Below are positions 1 through 8,056 of a stretch of 64,000 bases of DNA, piece by piece. The translations under genes and the position numbers were made by a program. Positions within the stretch are counted from its first letter, which is position 1, and each line of letters begins with the position of its first letter. The stretch comes from Nonomuraea indica (GTDB lineage: Bacteria > Actinomycetota > Actinomycetes > Streptosporangiales > Streptosporangiaceae). Below the pieces are notes generated by a model, which saw nothing but the letters and a program-made list of their open reading frames with translations, was not told the DNA's origin and did not search any database. The DNA lies in assembly GCF_002850745.1 (NCBI RefSeq), contig NZ_KZ559483.1, positions 1 to 64,000 on the forward strand, given 5' to 3'.

Positions 1-174
1 AGCTTGTCAAGGCGATCCTCGTCCTTCAGCTCCGCGAGGCAAGATGAAAAGCACTCACTGCCTGCACTGCCGCCGGGGACCGAGGGTCGGGGGCCAAGGC
101 CGCCGATCCGGCGCGTGGCGGGCCGCCATAACGCCGCATTTTCGGCCATTCCCTCCGCCATGAGTGGCCATTGT

Positions 175-212
175 GACAAAAGGGAGTTTGTAGCACGTAA
201 CTCCCTTTTGTC
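175..212. repeat. Perfect 14-bp inverted repeat
   Basis: The arms GACAAAAGGGAGTT (175-188) and AACTCCCTTTTGTC (199-212) are perfect reverse complements around a 10-nt loop. The arms are much more AT-rich than the surroundings and no U-tract follows on either strand. It could be an operator, an unusual terminator for the rhodanese gene (stop at 334, minus strand), or the boundary of something starting left of the window. Confidence 0.6.
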
Positions 213-280
213 GGGAGGGGTTTTGTGACCTGTCTTGCGGAGTTCTTGGTTGACCGTTCCAGATGCGGGTATGAATCCGA

Positions 281-312
281 CGCCCCCGATCGACGGGATT
301 CGGACGGGGGCG
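281..312 (-). terminator. Candidate terminator of the rhodanese gene
   Basis: CGCCCCCG (281-288) pairs with CGGGGGCG (305-312) about 20 bp past the minus-strand stop at 334. A second overlapping pair, GAATCC (273-278) with GGATTC (296-301), could form an alternative fold. There is no U-tract, as is usual for actinomycete terminators. Confidence 0.45.
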
Positions 313-333
313 CCAACTTCCCGGCCCGGCCTC

Positions 334-792
334 TCAGCACGCGCAGGCGGCGCCCGTGGCCGGAGCCGTGAGCGGGTCCACGGGGTGGCGGGCGACCCCG
401 GAGGCGGTCTCCACCGGCAGGCCCTCCCTGGCCCAGTACTCGAAGCCGCCCAGCATCTCCTTGACCGGGTAGCCCAGCCGGGCGAACTCCAGGGCGGCCC
501 GCGTGGCGCCGTTGCAGCCCGGGCCCCAGCAGTAGGTCACCACCGTGACGCCCGCGGGCACCACCGCGGCGGCCCGGGCGGCGATCTCCGCGGTGGGCAG
601 GTGGACGGCGCCGTGGACGTGGCCCTGCCGCCAGCTCTCCAGGCTGCGGGAGTCCACGACGACGATGCCGGGCTCCCCGGCCGCGAGGTCGGCGGCCACG
701 TCCGAGACGTCGGTCTCGAAGGCGAGCCGGGCGGCGTAGTGGGCGAGCGCGGCGGCGTTGCCGGCGGCGGGAACGACGGTGACTGCGGACAT
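334..792 (-). CDS. Rhodanese-like domain protein
   Basis: This is a 152-aa single rhodanese domain, likely a cytoplasmic sulfurtransferase or persulfide carrier. It has the VVVDSRSLESWRQGHVHGA segment of the fold and a Cys-centred active-site loop in TYCWGPGCNGA. The loop is longer than the usual CxxGxR type and resembles the rhodaneses annotated in actinomycetes as sulfurtransferase-like. I chose the ATG at 792 because AGGGGAG lies just upstream; an in-frame ATG at 807 would add five residues. The C-terminus ends in a Cys-Ala-Cys pair. It is divergent from the EamA gene, and its substrate is unknown. Confidence 0.75.
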   Translation of the reverse strand: MSAVTVVPAAGNAAALAHYAARLAFETDVSDVAADLAAGEPGIVVVDSRSLESWRQGHVHGAVHLPTAEIAARAAAVVPAGVTVVTYCWGPGCNGATRAALEFARLGYPVKEMLGGFEYWAREGLPVETASGVARHPVDPLTAPATGAACAC

Positions 793-902
793 GGTCTCCC
801 CTGTCATCTGCGCGGGTCGGCGGGCAGATGAAGCGTGTCAGCCCGGGGCAGAGACACAACAGTGGCGCGAAGGACGGCCGACGCTAAGATCTCGCCACAT
901 CT

Positions 903-949
903 ATGACCGATACCCGCATGTTGCTGTCCGGGAATGACCGATATGGTCA
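903..949. promoter_or_regulatory. Candidate operator/promoter of the EamA gene
   Basis: ATGACCGATA occurs at 903-912 and again at 934-943, 31 bp apart (three helical turns). The second copy begins a perfect dyad, TGACC-N5-GGTCA (935-949). TATGGT at 942-947 is a possible -10 placed 8 nt before the ATG at 956, so a bound repressor would cover the promoter. The TetR encoded downstream at 1999 is one possible binder. Confidence 0.45.
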
Positions 950-955
950 CCAGTC

Positions 956-1927
956 ATGGACCAGAACACTGCTGACCGCCGGTCGTCGCTCATGGTGTGG
1001 GGCGCCCTAGCCGTCGTCTACGTGGTGTGGGGATCGACGTACCTCGGCATCGCCGTGGCCGTCGAGTCCATCCCGCCCCTGCTGAGCGGGGCCATGCGGT
1101 TCGTCGTGGCCGGACTGCTGCTCGGCGGGGTCGTGCTGGCCCGCTCCGGGGTGGCCGCGTTCCGGATGACCAGAAGGCAGTTCCTCGGGGCGGCCGTGGT
1201 CGGGGTGCTGCTGCTCACGTTCGGCAACGGCATGGTCGCCGTGTCCGAGCAGTACATCTCCACCGGCCTCGCGGCCCTGCTCGTGGCCTCGGTCCCGCTG
1301 TGGCTGGTGGTCTTCCGGATCGTCGTACGTGACCGCCCCAAGTCGCTCACGCTGGCGGGCGTGCTGGTCGGGTTCGCCGGAGTGGCGGCCCTGTCGCTGG
1401 GCGGGGCCCAGGCGGGCAGCACGTTCGGGATCGTGGTGATCCTGTTCGGGTCGCTGTCGTGGTCGGTCGGCTCGTTCCTGTCGAGCCGCATCGCGATGCC
1501 GGCCAACCCGTTCGCGGCCAGCACCGTCGAGATGCTCGTCGGCGGGGTGGGCCTCAGCCTGCTCGGGACGGGAGTGGGCGAACGGGTGGACCTCCAGGCG
1601 ATCACGGGGCGGTCGTGGGCGGCGCTCGCCTACCTGGTGGTGGTGGGGTCGCTCATCGGGTTCACGGCGTTCTCGTGGCTGCTCGGCCACGCCCCCATCT
1701 CGCTCATCTCGACCTACGCCTACGTCAACCCGGTGGTGGCCGTCATCCTGGGCGCGCTCGTCCTGAGCGAGCAGGTCACCACGCAGATCCTGGTGGGCGG
1801 CCTGGTCATCCTCGCCGGCGTCGCCCTGGTCATCTCCACCGAACGCCGCGGCCGCGCGGACCGGGGCGACGGCCCGTCCCCGAGCGAGCCGCCCGTGGCG
1901 GCACGTCCCCACGGCAGGCGCGAGTAG
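956..1927 (+). CDS. EamA/DMT-family transporter
   Basis: This 323-aa inner-membrane protein has about ten hydrophobic helices in two repeats (EamA domains at roughly 15-145 and 160-295). It carries the DMT hallmarks VYVVWGSTYLGI near the N-terminus and INPVVAVILG-like YVNPVVAVILGAL near residue 260. Family members export metabolites, amino acids or drugs; the substrate cannot be told here. There is no Shine-Dalgarno before the ATG, and a -10-like TATGGT 8 nt upstream suggests a leaderless message. A TetR gene follows 71 bp downstream on the same strand and may regulate it. Confidence 0.85.
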   Translation: MDQNTADRRSSLMVWGALAVVYVVWGSTYLGIAVAVESIPPLLSGAMRFVVAGLLLGGVVLARSGVAAFRMTRRQFLGAAVVGVLLLTFGNGMVAVSEQYISTGLAALLVASVPLWLVVFRIVVRDRPKSLTLAGVLVGFAGVAALSLGGAQAGSTFGIVVILFGSLSWSVGSFLSSRIAMPANPFAASTVEMLVGGVGLSLLGTGVGERVDLQAITGRSWAALAYLVVVGSLIGFTAFSWLLGHAPISLISTYAYVNPVVAVILGALVLSEQVTTQILVGGLVILAGVALVISTERRGRADRGDGPSPSEPPVAARPHGRRE

Positions 1928-1961
1928 CACCGCACCCACGCGCCTCCTGCGACGGCGAGTC

Positions 1962-1991
1962 TTGATAACCAAACAGGTCGTCCCGTAAGGT
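1962..1991 (+). promoter_or_regulatory. Leaderless promoter of the TetR gene
   Basis: TTGATA (1962-1967) and TAAGGT (1986-1991) are separated by 18 bp. The -10 box ends 7 nt before the ATG at 1999, so transcription should begin at or next to the start codon. Confidence 0.6.
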
Positions 1992-1998
1992 AATCGGC

Positions 1999-2583
1999 AT
2001 GGCAACCGACCGGGCGGCAGGCCGTCCACGCGACCGGCGCACCCACGAAGCCATCGTGAGCGCCACCGAAGAGATGATCATGCTGCACGGGTACGCCGGC
2101 ACCTCGATCAACGCCATCGCCTCCCGTGCCGGCGTCGGCAAGGACGCCATCTACCGGCGCTGGCCCGGCAAGCCGGAGCTGGTCTACGAGGCCCTGTTCG
2201 CCCGGGTCGACACCGGTCCCGTCCCCGACACCGGCACGCTGGCCGGCGACGTCGCCCAGCTCACCCAGGCGCTGGTCGACGAGTTCGCCACACCGGCGGC
2301 CACGGCGGCGCTTCCCGGCCTGCTGGCCGACTTCGCCGCGGACCCCGCCCTGCGCACACGCCTGCGGTCGGCCTTTCTCGCCCCGGCCAGGGCACGGATG
2401 GTCGAGATCTTCGACCGCGCCGGCGCACGTGGCGAGATCGCCGGCACCGCGCAGGTCGACCTGATCCTCGACACGCTGGCCGGCGCGGTGTTCTTCCACG
2501 TGGGCCTGATGGGCGAGCCGCGCACCGCGGAACTGGCCGCCCAGCTCGCGGACATCGTCACCACCGGGATCGGAACCCGATGA
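1999..2583 (+). CDS. TetR family transcriptional regulator
   Basis: This 194-aa regulator has an N-terminal TetR helix-turn-helix at roughly residues 14-60 (TSINAIASRAGVGKDAIYRRW), then an all-helical ligand/dimer domain containing ADPALRTRLRS and a C-terminal tail of the TetR_C type. It lies in the same direction as the EamA exporter. It is coupled by an ATGA overlap to a small membrane protein gene at 2580, so that protein or the exporter is a likely target. The ligand is unknown. The leaderless promoter decides the start. Confidence 0.85.
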   Translation: MATDRAAGRPRDRRTHEAIVSATEEMIMLHGYAGTSINAIASRAGVGKDAIYRRWPGKPELVYEALFARVDTGPVPDTGTLAGDVAQLTQALVDEFATPAATAALPGLLADFAADPALRTRLRSAFLAPARARMVEIFDRAGARGEIAGTAQVDLILDTLAGAVFFHVGLMGEPRTAELAAQLADIVTTGIGTR

Positions 2584-2957
2584 ACGGCCATCTCCTCGCC
2601 GCCGGCATCACGGCGGCCGTCGTCGCCGCGGTGCACCTCACGGCCGGACACGTCGACCCGGTCCGGCCGCTGCTGGCCTCCACCCTTCCTCAGGTGCCCA
2701 AACGCACCCTGCACGCGGTCTGGCACCTCGTCAGCGCCGACCTGGTCCTCGCCGCGGCCGCTCTGCTCTATCTGGCGCTGGTCCAGCCTCCCGGCACCCC
2801 TCTGGCCGGGTTGCTGCTCGCGGTGCACTTCGCCGCCTACACCGCGGTCTTCCTGGCCGTCACCTCGACGTTCGACGGGGCATGGCGGCTGCTGCGTCTT
2901 CCCCAGTGGCTGCTGCTCCTCCCCGTCGCCGTTCTCGCCTGGATCGGGTCGACGTGA
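2580..2957 (+). CDS. Small four-helix membrane protein
   Basis: This 125-aa protein has four predicted membrane helices (about 2-20, 48-68, 75-97 and 104-122) and little else. Its ATG overlaps the TetR stop (ATGA), so the two are translationally coupled and probably functionally linked. The His-Xn-His pairs in the loops (HLTAGH, HAVWH) are noteworthy but I recognise no catalytic motif. I do not recognise the family beyond an uncharacterised actinobacterial membrane protein. The gene converges on the aminotransferase. Confidence 0.7.
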   Translation: MNGHLLAAGITAAVVAAVHLTAGHVDPVRPLLASTLPQVPKRTLHAVWHLVSADLVLAAAALLYLALVQPPGTPLAGLLLAVHFAAYTAVFLAVTSTFDGAWRLLRLPQWLLLLPVAVLAWIGST

Positions 2958-2991
2958 CGGCCGACGGCGCCGGGCCCGGGGCGCGCCGAGA

Positions 2992-4050
2992 CTACTCCAG
3001 GAAGGCGGCGGCGGCCTTGAGGAAGGCGTCGTTGGCCTCCGGGTCGCCGATGGACACCCGGGCGCCCTCACCGGCGAACGGCCGGACCGCCACGCCCTCC
3101 ACGGCGCAGGCCGCCGCGAAGTCGAGCGTGCGGTCGCCGAGGCGGAGCCAGACGAAGTTGGCCTCGGTGGGCGGCACCGTCCAGCCCTGGGCGATGAGCG
3201 CCTCGCGCACCCGCGTGCGCTCCTTGACCACGCGGTCCACCCGCTCCAGCAGCTCGTCCTCGGCCCGCAGGGACGCGACGGCGGCGACCTGGGCGAGGTG
3301 GTTGACGGCGAACGGGATGATCGTCTTGCGGATGGCCGCGGCGACCGGCTCGTGCCCGATCAGGTAGCCGACCCGCAGCCCCGCCAGCCCGTACGCCTTG
3401 GAGAAGGTGCGCAGCACGCAGACGTTCGGCCGGTCACGGTAGAGGGTGAGCCCGTCGGGGACGTCGGCGTCGCGGACGTACTCGCGGTAGGCCTCGTCCA
3501 GGACCACCAGCACGTCGCCGGGCACCCGGTCGAGGAACGACTCCAGCTGGGCCCGGCGGACCGAGGTGCCGGTCGGGTTGTTGGGGTTGCACACGAACAC
3601 CATGCGGGTCCGCTCGGTGACGGCCTCGGCCATGGCGTCGAGGTCATGGTCCTCGCCGGCGAGCGGCACCCGTACGGACGTCACCCCGGAGAGGTCGGCC
3701 AGCAGCGGGTACGCCTCGAAGGACCGCCAGGCGTAGACCACCTCGGCGCCCGGCTCCCCCACGGCCTCGAAGAGCTGCTGGGCCACGGTCACCGAGCCGG
3801 CGCCGAGCGCGATGTGCGAGGCGGGCACGCCGTGCCGCTCGGCGATGGCCTCGGTCAGCCCGATCGCGCCGGGGTCGGGGTAGCGGTGGATCTGGCGGGC
3901 CCCCTCGGCGATCGCCTCGACCACCGACGGCAGCGGGTCGTAGGGCGACTCGTTGGAGGAGAGCTTGTAGGACCGGCCGTCGGCGGCCGCCACGGCCTTG
4001 CCGGGCCTGTACGCCGGCATGGTGTCCAGAATCGCGCGGAAACGAGGCAT
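2992..4050 (-). CDS. Histidinol-phosphate/aromatic aminotransferase
   Basis: This 352-aa fold-type I PLP enzyme has KLSSNESPYDPLPSV at the N-terminus, CNPNNPTGT near 155, the cofactor-binding LDEAYREYV, and the Schiff-base lysine in TFSKAYGLAGLRVGY near 215. This form is the HisC2/Pat type of actinobacteria, which transaminates aromatic amino acids as well as histidinol phosphate. No his genes are nearby, which favours an aromatic aminotransferase (pat). I prefer the ATG at 4050. A TAGAGT box lies 6 nt upstream of it, suggesting a leaderless message; a GTG at 4056 adds two residues. Confidence 0.85.
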   Translation of the reverse strand: MPRFRAILDTMPAYRPGKAVAAADGRSYKLSSNESPYDPLPSVVEAIAEGARQIHRYPDPGAIGLTEAIAERHGVPASHIALGAGSVTVAQQLFEAVGEPGAEVVYAWRSFEAYPLLADLSGVTSVRVPLAGEDHDLDAMAEAVTERTRMVFVCNPNNPTGTSVRRAQLESFLDRVPGDVLVVLDEAYREYVRDADVPDGLTLYRDRPNVCVLRTFSKAYGLAGLRVGYLIGHEPVAAAIRKTIIPFAVNHLAQVAAVASLRAEDELLERVDRVVKERTRVREALIAQGWTVPPTEANFVWLRLGDRTLDFAAACAVEGVAVRPFAGEGARVSIGDPEANDAFLKAAAAFLE

Positions 4051-4186
4051 GCACACACTCTAGGAGCATCCCCAACCGGGGGCGCCACCCGTGTCCGCCA
4101 ACTCAGGCGCCCGCCGGACGAGGAGATGTTCCTGGACGAAACGACGAGTCCTACGGGGACAATCTGTAGAGTTGCCTGCGGACGAA

Positions 4187-4378
4187 ATGACGATCGCAAG
4201 GGGTCGAAAATGGACGATCTCCTTCCGCGCCTTTTCGGAACGACGGCTCGACGCGTTGGGCGATCGCTTCGTTGCCGGTGTCGTCCTGCACCTGGGCGCC
4301 CACAGCGTTTCCGTGGGTGACGACCTTTACATGCTCCCCTTGTCAGCCTTGTGGGGGCATGCCCGGCTCACACCTTGA
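4187..4378 (+). CDS. Possible small protein
   Basis: A 63-aa frame begins at an ATG downstream of a TAGAGT -10-like box (about 4161-4166). It contains a plausible folded segment, DRFVAGVVLHLGAHSVSVG. Its stop codon overlaps that of the convergent NrtR-type gene by 11 nt. Third positions are less GC-rich than in neighbouring genes. I do not recognise it and it may not be a gene. Confidence 0.3.
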   Translation: MTIARGRKWTISFRAFSERRLDALGDRFVAGVVLHLGAHSVSVGDDLYMLPLSALWGHARLTP

Positions 4379-5033
4379 GTGAGCGGAGCATGGGCGGGTG
4401 GAGGAGCTCGGCGGGGCCGCGGCGGTAGAGCTTGGCCGGGCGGCCTCCGTCGCGGGTGGTCGTCTCCCCCGTCTCGACCAGGAACCCCTCGGCCTTGGTG
4501 ACCTTGCGGTGGAAGTTGCGCGGGTCCAGCGGGCGGTCCCAGACGATCTCGTACACCCGGCGCAGGTCGGCGACCGTGAACTCCGGAGGGCAGAAGGCCG
4601 CCCCCAGCGAGGTGTATTCGAGCTTGGCCCTGGCCCGCTCGATGCCGTCGAGCATGATGCGCCGGTGGTCGAAGGCCATGACCGTGAGGTCGCCGGCCGG
4701 CTGCCAGCTCATGTGGGCCTTCTCCGAGGCGGGCAGGTCGGGGGCGAGACCGAGGTAGGCGACGCTGACGACGCGCTGGCGCGGGTCGCGGTCGGGGTAG
4801 CCGTAGGTCTGGAGCTGCTCCAGGTGCACCGGCGCGCCGGGCAGGCCGGCCCGTTCGGCGAGGATGCGGTGCGCGGCGGCGGGAAGGTCCTCGTCGAGCT
4901 GGACGAAGCCGCCCGGCAACGACCAGCGGCGCAGGAACGGCGGGATGTCGCGACGCCAGACGAGCGCGCACAGGGCATGGCAGCGGACGGTGAGCACGAC
5001 CAGGTCGACGCTGACCGGGACGCTCGGAACCAT
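4368..5033 (-). CDS. NrtR-like Nudix-related transcriptional regulator
   Basis: This 221-aa protein has an N-terminal Nudix domain with a degenerate Nudix box (GGFVQLDEDLPAAAHRILAE), in which catalytic residues look partly lost. A C-terminal winged helix (FTVADLRRVYEIVW and RNFHRKVTKAEGFL) follows. That arrangement is the NrtR regulator family, whose Nudix fold senses ADP-ribose-type compounds; many control NAD or sugar metabolism. The target here is unknown. I chose ATG 5033 because a TAACGT -10 box lies 7 nt upstream; a GTG at 5054 is the alternative. Confidence 0.75.
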   Translation of the reverse strand: MVPSVPVSVDLVVLTVRCHALCALVWRRDIPPFLRRWSLPGGFVQLDEDLPAAAHRILAERAGLPGAPVHLEQLQTYGYPDRDPRQRVVSVAYLGLAPDLPASEKAHMSWQPAGDLTVMAFDHRRIMLDGIERARAKLEYTSLGAAFCPPEFTVADLRRVYEIVWDRPLDPRNFHRKVTKAEGFLVETGETTTRDGGRPAKLYRRGPAELLHPPMLRSLKV

Positions 5034-5117
5034 GTCAGGCACGTTACACGCCACGGCCGCGGCACGGGGCCGTCGTCGCGCACGGCCCCGGCCCCGCCGC
5101 GCCGCCGGGCCTGCTGG

Positions 5118-6905
5118 TCATGCGGCGAGCCGGACGCGGAGCGGTTCGGTGGTCTCCTGGCCCGACGGGAGCCGGACGCCGATCCGCACCCACTCGCCGG
5201 CCGGCACCTGCGCCCAGTCGAACGGCACCCAGGCCGTCTGCATGCCGTCGGGCAGCTCCTCCAGGGGGTCCTCGTCGAGCAGGCCCGTGGTGGCGATGAC
5301 CATCTCGGTGGCGCCGCCCGGCCAGGTCACGGTGACGGTGCCGTCCTTGAGGTGGTAGCCGCGCACCTCGACGCCGTCCCGGGCGTCGTGCCCGCGCCGG
5401 ATGGCGTCGACGGCGATGGGGCGGTCCCAGTCCTTCATGACCTCCTGCTCCAGCGACGGGGAGCCGCAGGTCATGAAGTCGCTCCACATGTAGGAGACGA
5501 TCTTCTGGACGTACCGGCCGGCCATGGTGACGGCCTGGTCGAGCCGCTTCTTGTCGGTCTTGCCACGGGTGCCCTGGGGGGCGCACGGCTTGTCCCCGGA
5601 CGGCTCGAACGACTCGACGTTCGCCCACAGCTCCACCTCGTGGCCGGCCCGCAGCATCTCCTCGCGGGCCAGCGCCATCTCGCGGTAGTAGTCGCGGGTG
5701 GAGCCGTGGTAGGCGGTGCCGTAGGTGGTCTCGCCGACGACGGGGCGCAGGCGTTCGTCCACCTCGTCGTCGCGCTGGTCGGGCCAGAACAGGCCGACCT
5801 TGCCGGTGCCGCGGCTGTCCTGCGGCGCGATGATGCCGACGCCGGTCTTGACCAGCGCCTTGAAGCCCTCGGCGACCTGGGCGGGCGTCTGGCCGAACGC
5901 GACCCGCTTGCGCGCGTCGAGGTAGGGACTGATCAGGATGGGCTTGCCCGGCAGCTCCTGCTCGACGATCCGGTGCTGCTCGGCGTAGACCTGCAGGGTG
6001 GGGTTGCCGGCCAGGGAGGCGGCCATCTGCACCTCGAACGGCTGGTAGACGCCGCCGAGGGAGGTGCGGTCGGCGAAGCGCACGCCGTAGTCCTGCAGGA
6101 TGCGGCGGGTCAGCGTCCGCAGCGTCTTCTCGTGGTCGGGGTTGGCCCTGATGGGCGTCTTGGGGTCGCGCGGGGCGAGCGGGAGCGCGGGGAAGACCCG
6201 GATGCCGAACTGGTCGCCGAGGGCGAGCAGCTCGGTGAGGCTGTCCTCGGCCGCGCCCGCGATGATGATCAGGTCGTACGGCTTGGGCGTGCCGAGGTCG
6301 CAGCTCGACGGGTCGGAGCCGTCCATGGGCGTCAGCACCCGGTAGTAGACCCGCTTGCCCGCCGCGACCGAGCGCTCGATCTCGGAGCAGCGGAACAGGT
6401 CGGGGCCGAACGCCTGGTCGGTCCGGTAGACGTAGGTGCGGGCGATCCGGTTGTCCGGGTGGGCCCGCCTCAGGTCGCGCTCGGCCGCGTCGTGGCAGGA
6501 CAGGCCGTCCTCCACGCAGTCCTCGTAGAGGGAGTCACGGGTGCCGTCCTTGGCCAGGACGCGGCCCTCGTCGTCCACGGCCCGGTACTGCAGCCCGTAG
6601 CCGATCCGGATGACGGTGTCGCCGCCGACGCTGTGGATCTCCTGGAGCTGCTTGCGCCAGGTGCACCGGTTGGACTGCGGCATGATCCAGTAGCCGGTGA
6701 CGGCGTACGGGTACTTCTCCTCGGTCTCGTAGGTGCCGCAGTCGTCGGTGAACTCCGGGACCTTCGGAGTTGGCTCGGTGACCGTGGGGCTGGGTGTGGC
6801 CTTCTGGCTCACCCGCGCGGGCGGCGGATCGCCGGGCAGCACGATGAGGACGGCCGCCACGGCTGCCACGACGGCGGCGGCCAGCAGCCCGAAGAGCCAG
6901 CGCAC
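5118..6905 (-). CDS. Secreted DUF4434-like TIM-barrel protein
   Basis: This 595-aa protein has one N-terminal membrane or signal segment (residues 3-25), a Pro/Thr-rich linker, and a large extracellular domain. The domain has features I associate with DUF4434 glycosidase-like barrels: YAVTGYWIMPQ, TSLGGVYQPFEVQ, AGHEVELWANVESFEP and VSYMWSDFMT, with acidic residues at strand ends. A C-terminal beta domain follows. It is the last gene of a minus-strand polysaccharide operon and could trim or modify the exported glycan; this is inference. The GTG start has TAGGTT 7 nt upstream. Confidence 0.65.
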   Translation of the reverse strand: MRWLFGLLAAAVVAAVAAVLIVLPGDPPPARVSQKATPSPTVTEPTPKVPEFTDDCGTYETEEKYPYAVTGYWIMPQSNRCTWRKQLQEIHSVGGDTVIRIGYGLQYRAVDDEGRVLAKDGTRDSLYEDCVEDGLSCHDAAERDLRRAHPDNRIARTYVYRTDQAFGPDLFRCSEIERSVAAGKRVYYRVLTPMDGSDPSSCDLGTPKPYDLIIIAGAAEDSLTELLALGDQFGIRVFPALPLAPRDPKTPIRANPDHEKTLRTLTRRILQDYGVRFADRTSLGGVYQPFEVQMAASLAGNPTLQVYAEQHRIVEQELPGKPILISPYLDARKRVAFGQTPAQVAEGFKALVKTGVGIIAPQDSRGTGKVGLFWPDQRDDEVDERLRPVVGETTYGTAYHGSTRDYYREMALAREEMLRAGHEVELWANVESFEPSGDKPCAPQGTRGKTDKKRLDQAVTMAGRYVQKIVSYMWSDFMTCGSPSLEQEVMKDWDRPIAVDAIRRGHDARDGVEVRGYHLKDGTVTVTWPGGATEMVIATTGLLDEDPLEELPDGMQTAWVPFDWAQVPAGEWVRIGVRLPSGQETTEPLRVRLAA

Positions 6906-6948
6906 GTTCAGGAACCTACCGCTCTTGTGATCTGCGGGACGTAAGCCG

Positions 6949-8037
6949 CTATCTCACGACTCCGGCCCACGACTCCAGCTGGGTGACGAACCGCTTGGCC
7001 GAATTGGGCCAGTGGTGGTTGGCGCGGGCCGCCGCGTAGCCGCGCGCACCCTGCGCCCGCCGCTCGCGTACGTCGTCGCGCAGGGTGAGCACGGCCTGCG
7101 CCACGGCCTTGGGGTCCTCCCAGGGCACCACGACGCCGCTGGAGTAGCGCTCGACCAGCTCGACCGCGCGGGGCGAGGGCGTGGTGATCACCGGGATGCC
7201 GTGCGCCATGTACTCGACGATCTTGGTCGGCATGGAGTGCCGGTAGTTCGGCTCGTCGTGCAGCAGCGACAGGCCGGCCAGCGCCCCGTCGAGCCGCTTG
7301 AGCGCCTCGTCGTTGGGCATGAAGTCACGCCACTCCAGCAGGCCCTCGGTGACGGCCTCGTTGAGCAGCGGGCGGCTCTGCGGGTCGGCGTAGCCGATCA
7401 GCTCCACCGCCACCCGGTACGGCTGGAGCAGCCGGGCCACCTCGATGGCCTCCATGACGCCGCGCGCCCGGGACAGCCAGCCGAGGTAGACGACCCGGTC
7501 GTCACCGGGCGGGGTGACCGAGTCGGGGACCCAGGTCTCGTTCGGCACGATGAGGTGGGCGTGCTTGAACCTGCCCGCGTAGGCGGTCTCCGCCAGCAGC
7601 AGGTGCATCTTGCGCTCGGCGGTGCTCTCCAGCATCCGGGCGAGGAAGCGGGCGGGCGGGCGCAGCAGCGAGGGCAGCCACGGCTTGAGCGACAGCGTCG
7701 CCGGGGTGTCCTCGTGGACGTCCCAGACCACGGGCGGGCTGTTGCGCACGCCCCAGACGGCGAACAGCAGCTCCGGGTCGTGCACGAGCACGAGGTCGAC
7801 CTTGCCGCGCATCTTCTTGAACAGCCTGCGGGCCGCCCACACGGCCGCCATCCGCTTGCGCTGGGCGGCCCTGGGCAGATCGACGCCGGTGACCCACGGG
7901 CGGGGCACCACACCGTGGGCCGTGAAGGACGCCGCATACGTGACCTCATGACCGGCATCCACGAGGGCGCGGATCTGCCGGTGCAGGATCCTCGCGTCCT
8001 CGGGGTTATGCACCACCGTCATGACGAGCACGTGCAC
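6949..8037 (-). CDS. Family 4 glycosyltransferase
   Basis: This 362-aa GT-B enzyme has an N-terminal acceptor domain (VVHNPEDARILHRQIRALVDAGHEV) and a C-terminal nucleotide-sugar domain with VVYLGWLSRARGVMEAIE and the family E-x7-E-type segment near YMAHGIPVITTPSPRAVELV. It probably adds a sugar to a lipid-linked glycan at the cytoplasmic membrane face. The start is the GTG at 8037, with GGAGGG 9 nt upstream, just after the wecC stop at 8057. An in-frame GTG at 8079 overlaps wecC and is less likely. Donor and acceptor are unknown. Confidence 0.8.
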   Translation of the reverse strand: MHVLVMTVVHNPEDARILHRQIRALVDAGHEVTYAASFTAHGVVPRPWVTGVDLPRAAQRKRMAAVWAARRLFKKMRGKVDLVLVHDPELLFAVWGVRNSPPVVWDVHEDTPATLSLKPWLPSLLRPPARFLARMLESTAERKMHLLLAETAYAGRFKHAHLIVPNETWVPDSVTPPGDDRVVYLGWLSRARGVMEAIEVARLLQPYRVAVELIGYADPQSRPLLNEAVTEGLLEWRDFMPNDEALKRLDGALAGLSLLHDEPNYRHSMPTKIVEYMAHGIPVITTPSPRAVELVERYSSGVVVPWEDPKAVAQAVLTLRDDVRERRAQGARGYAAARANHHWPNSAKRFVTQLESWAGVVR

Positions 8038-8056
8038 TGCGCGCAGCCCTCCGTCG

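Noticed and set aside
1..60. Open minus-strand frame at the left edge (SECFSSCLAELKDEDRLDK)
   Set aside because: It looks mildly coding but has no clear start and only about 20 codons are visible, so no gene is called.
1007..2029. Long frames opposite the EamA gene and similar long antisense frames throughout
   Set aside because: They are rich in Arg, Pro, Gly and His, lack ribosome sites and motifs, and mirror real genes, as expected at 70 % GC.
4398..6944. 848-aa plus-strand frame opposite the NrtR and DUF4434-like genes
   Set aside because: It has Val/Gly/Asp-rich shadow composition; the minus strand encodes proteins with clear domains.
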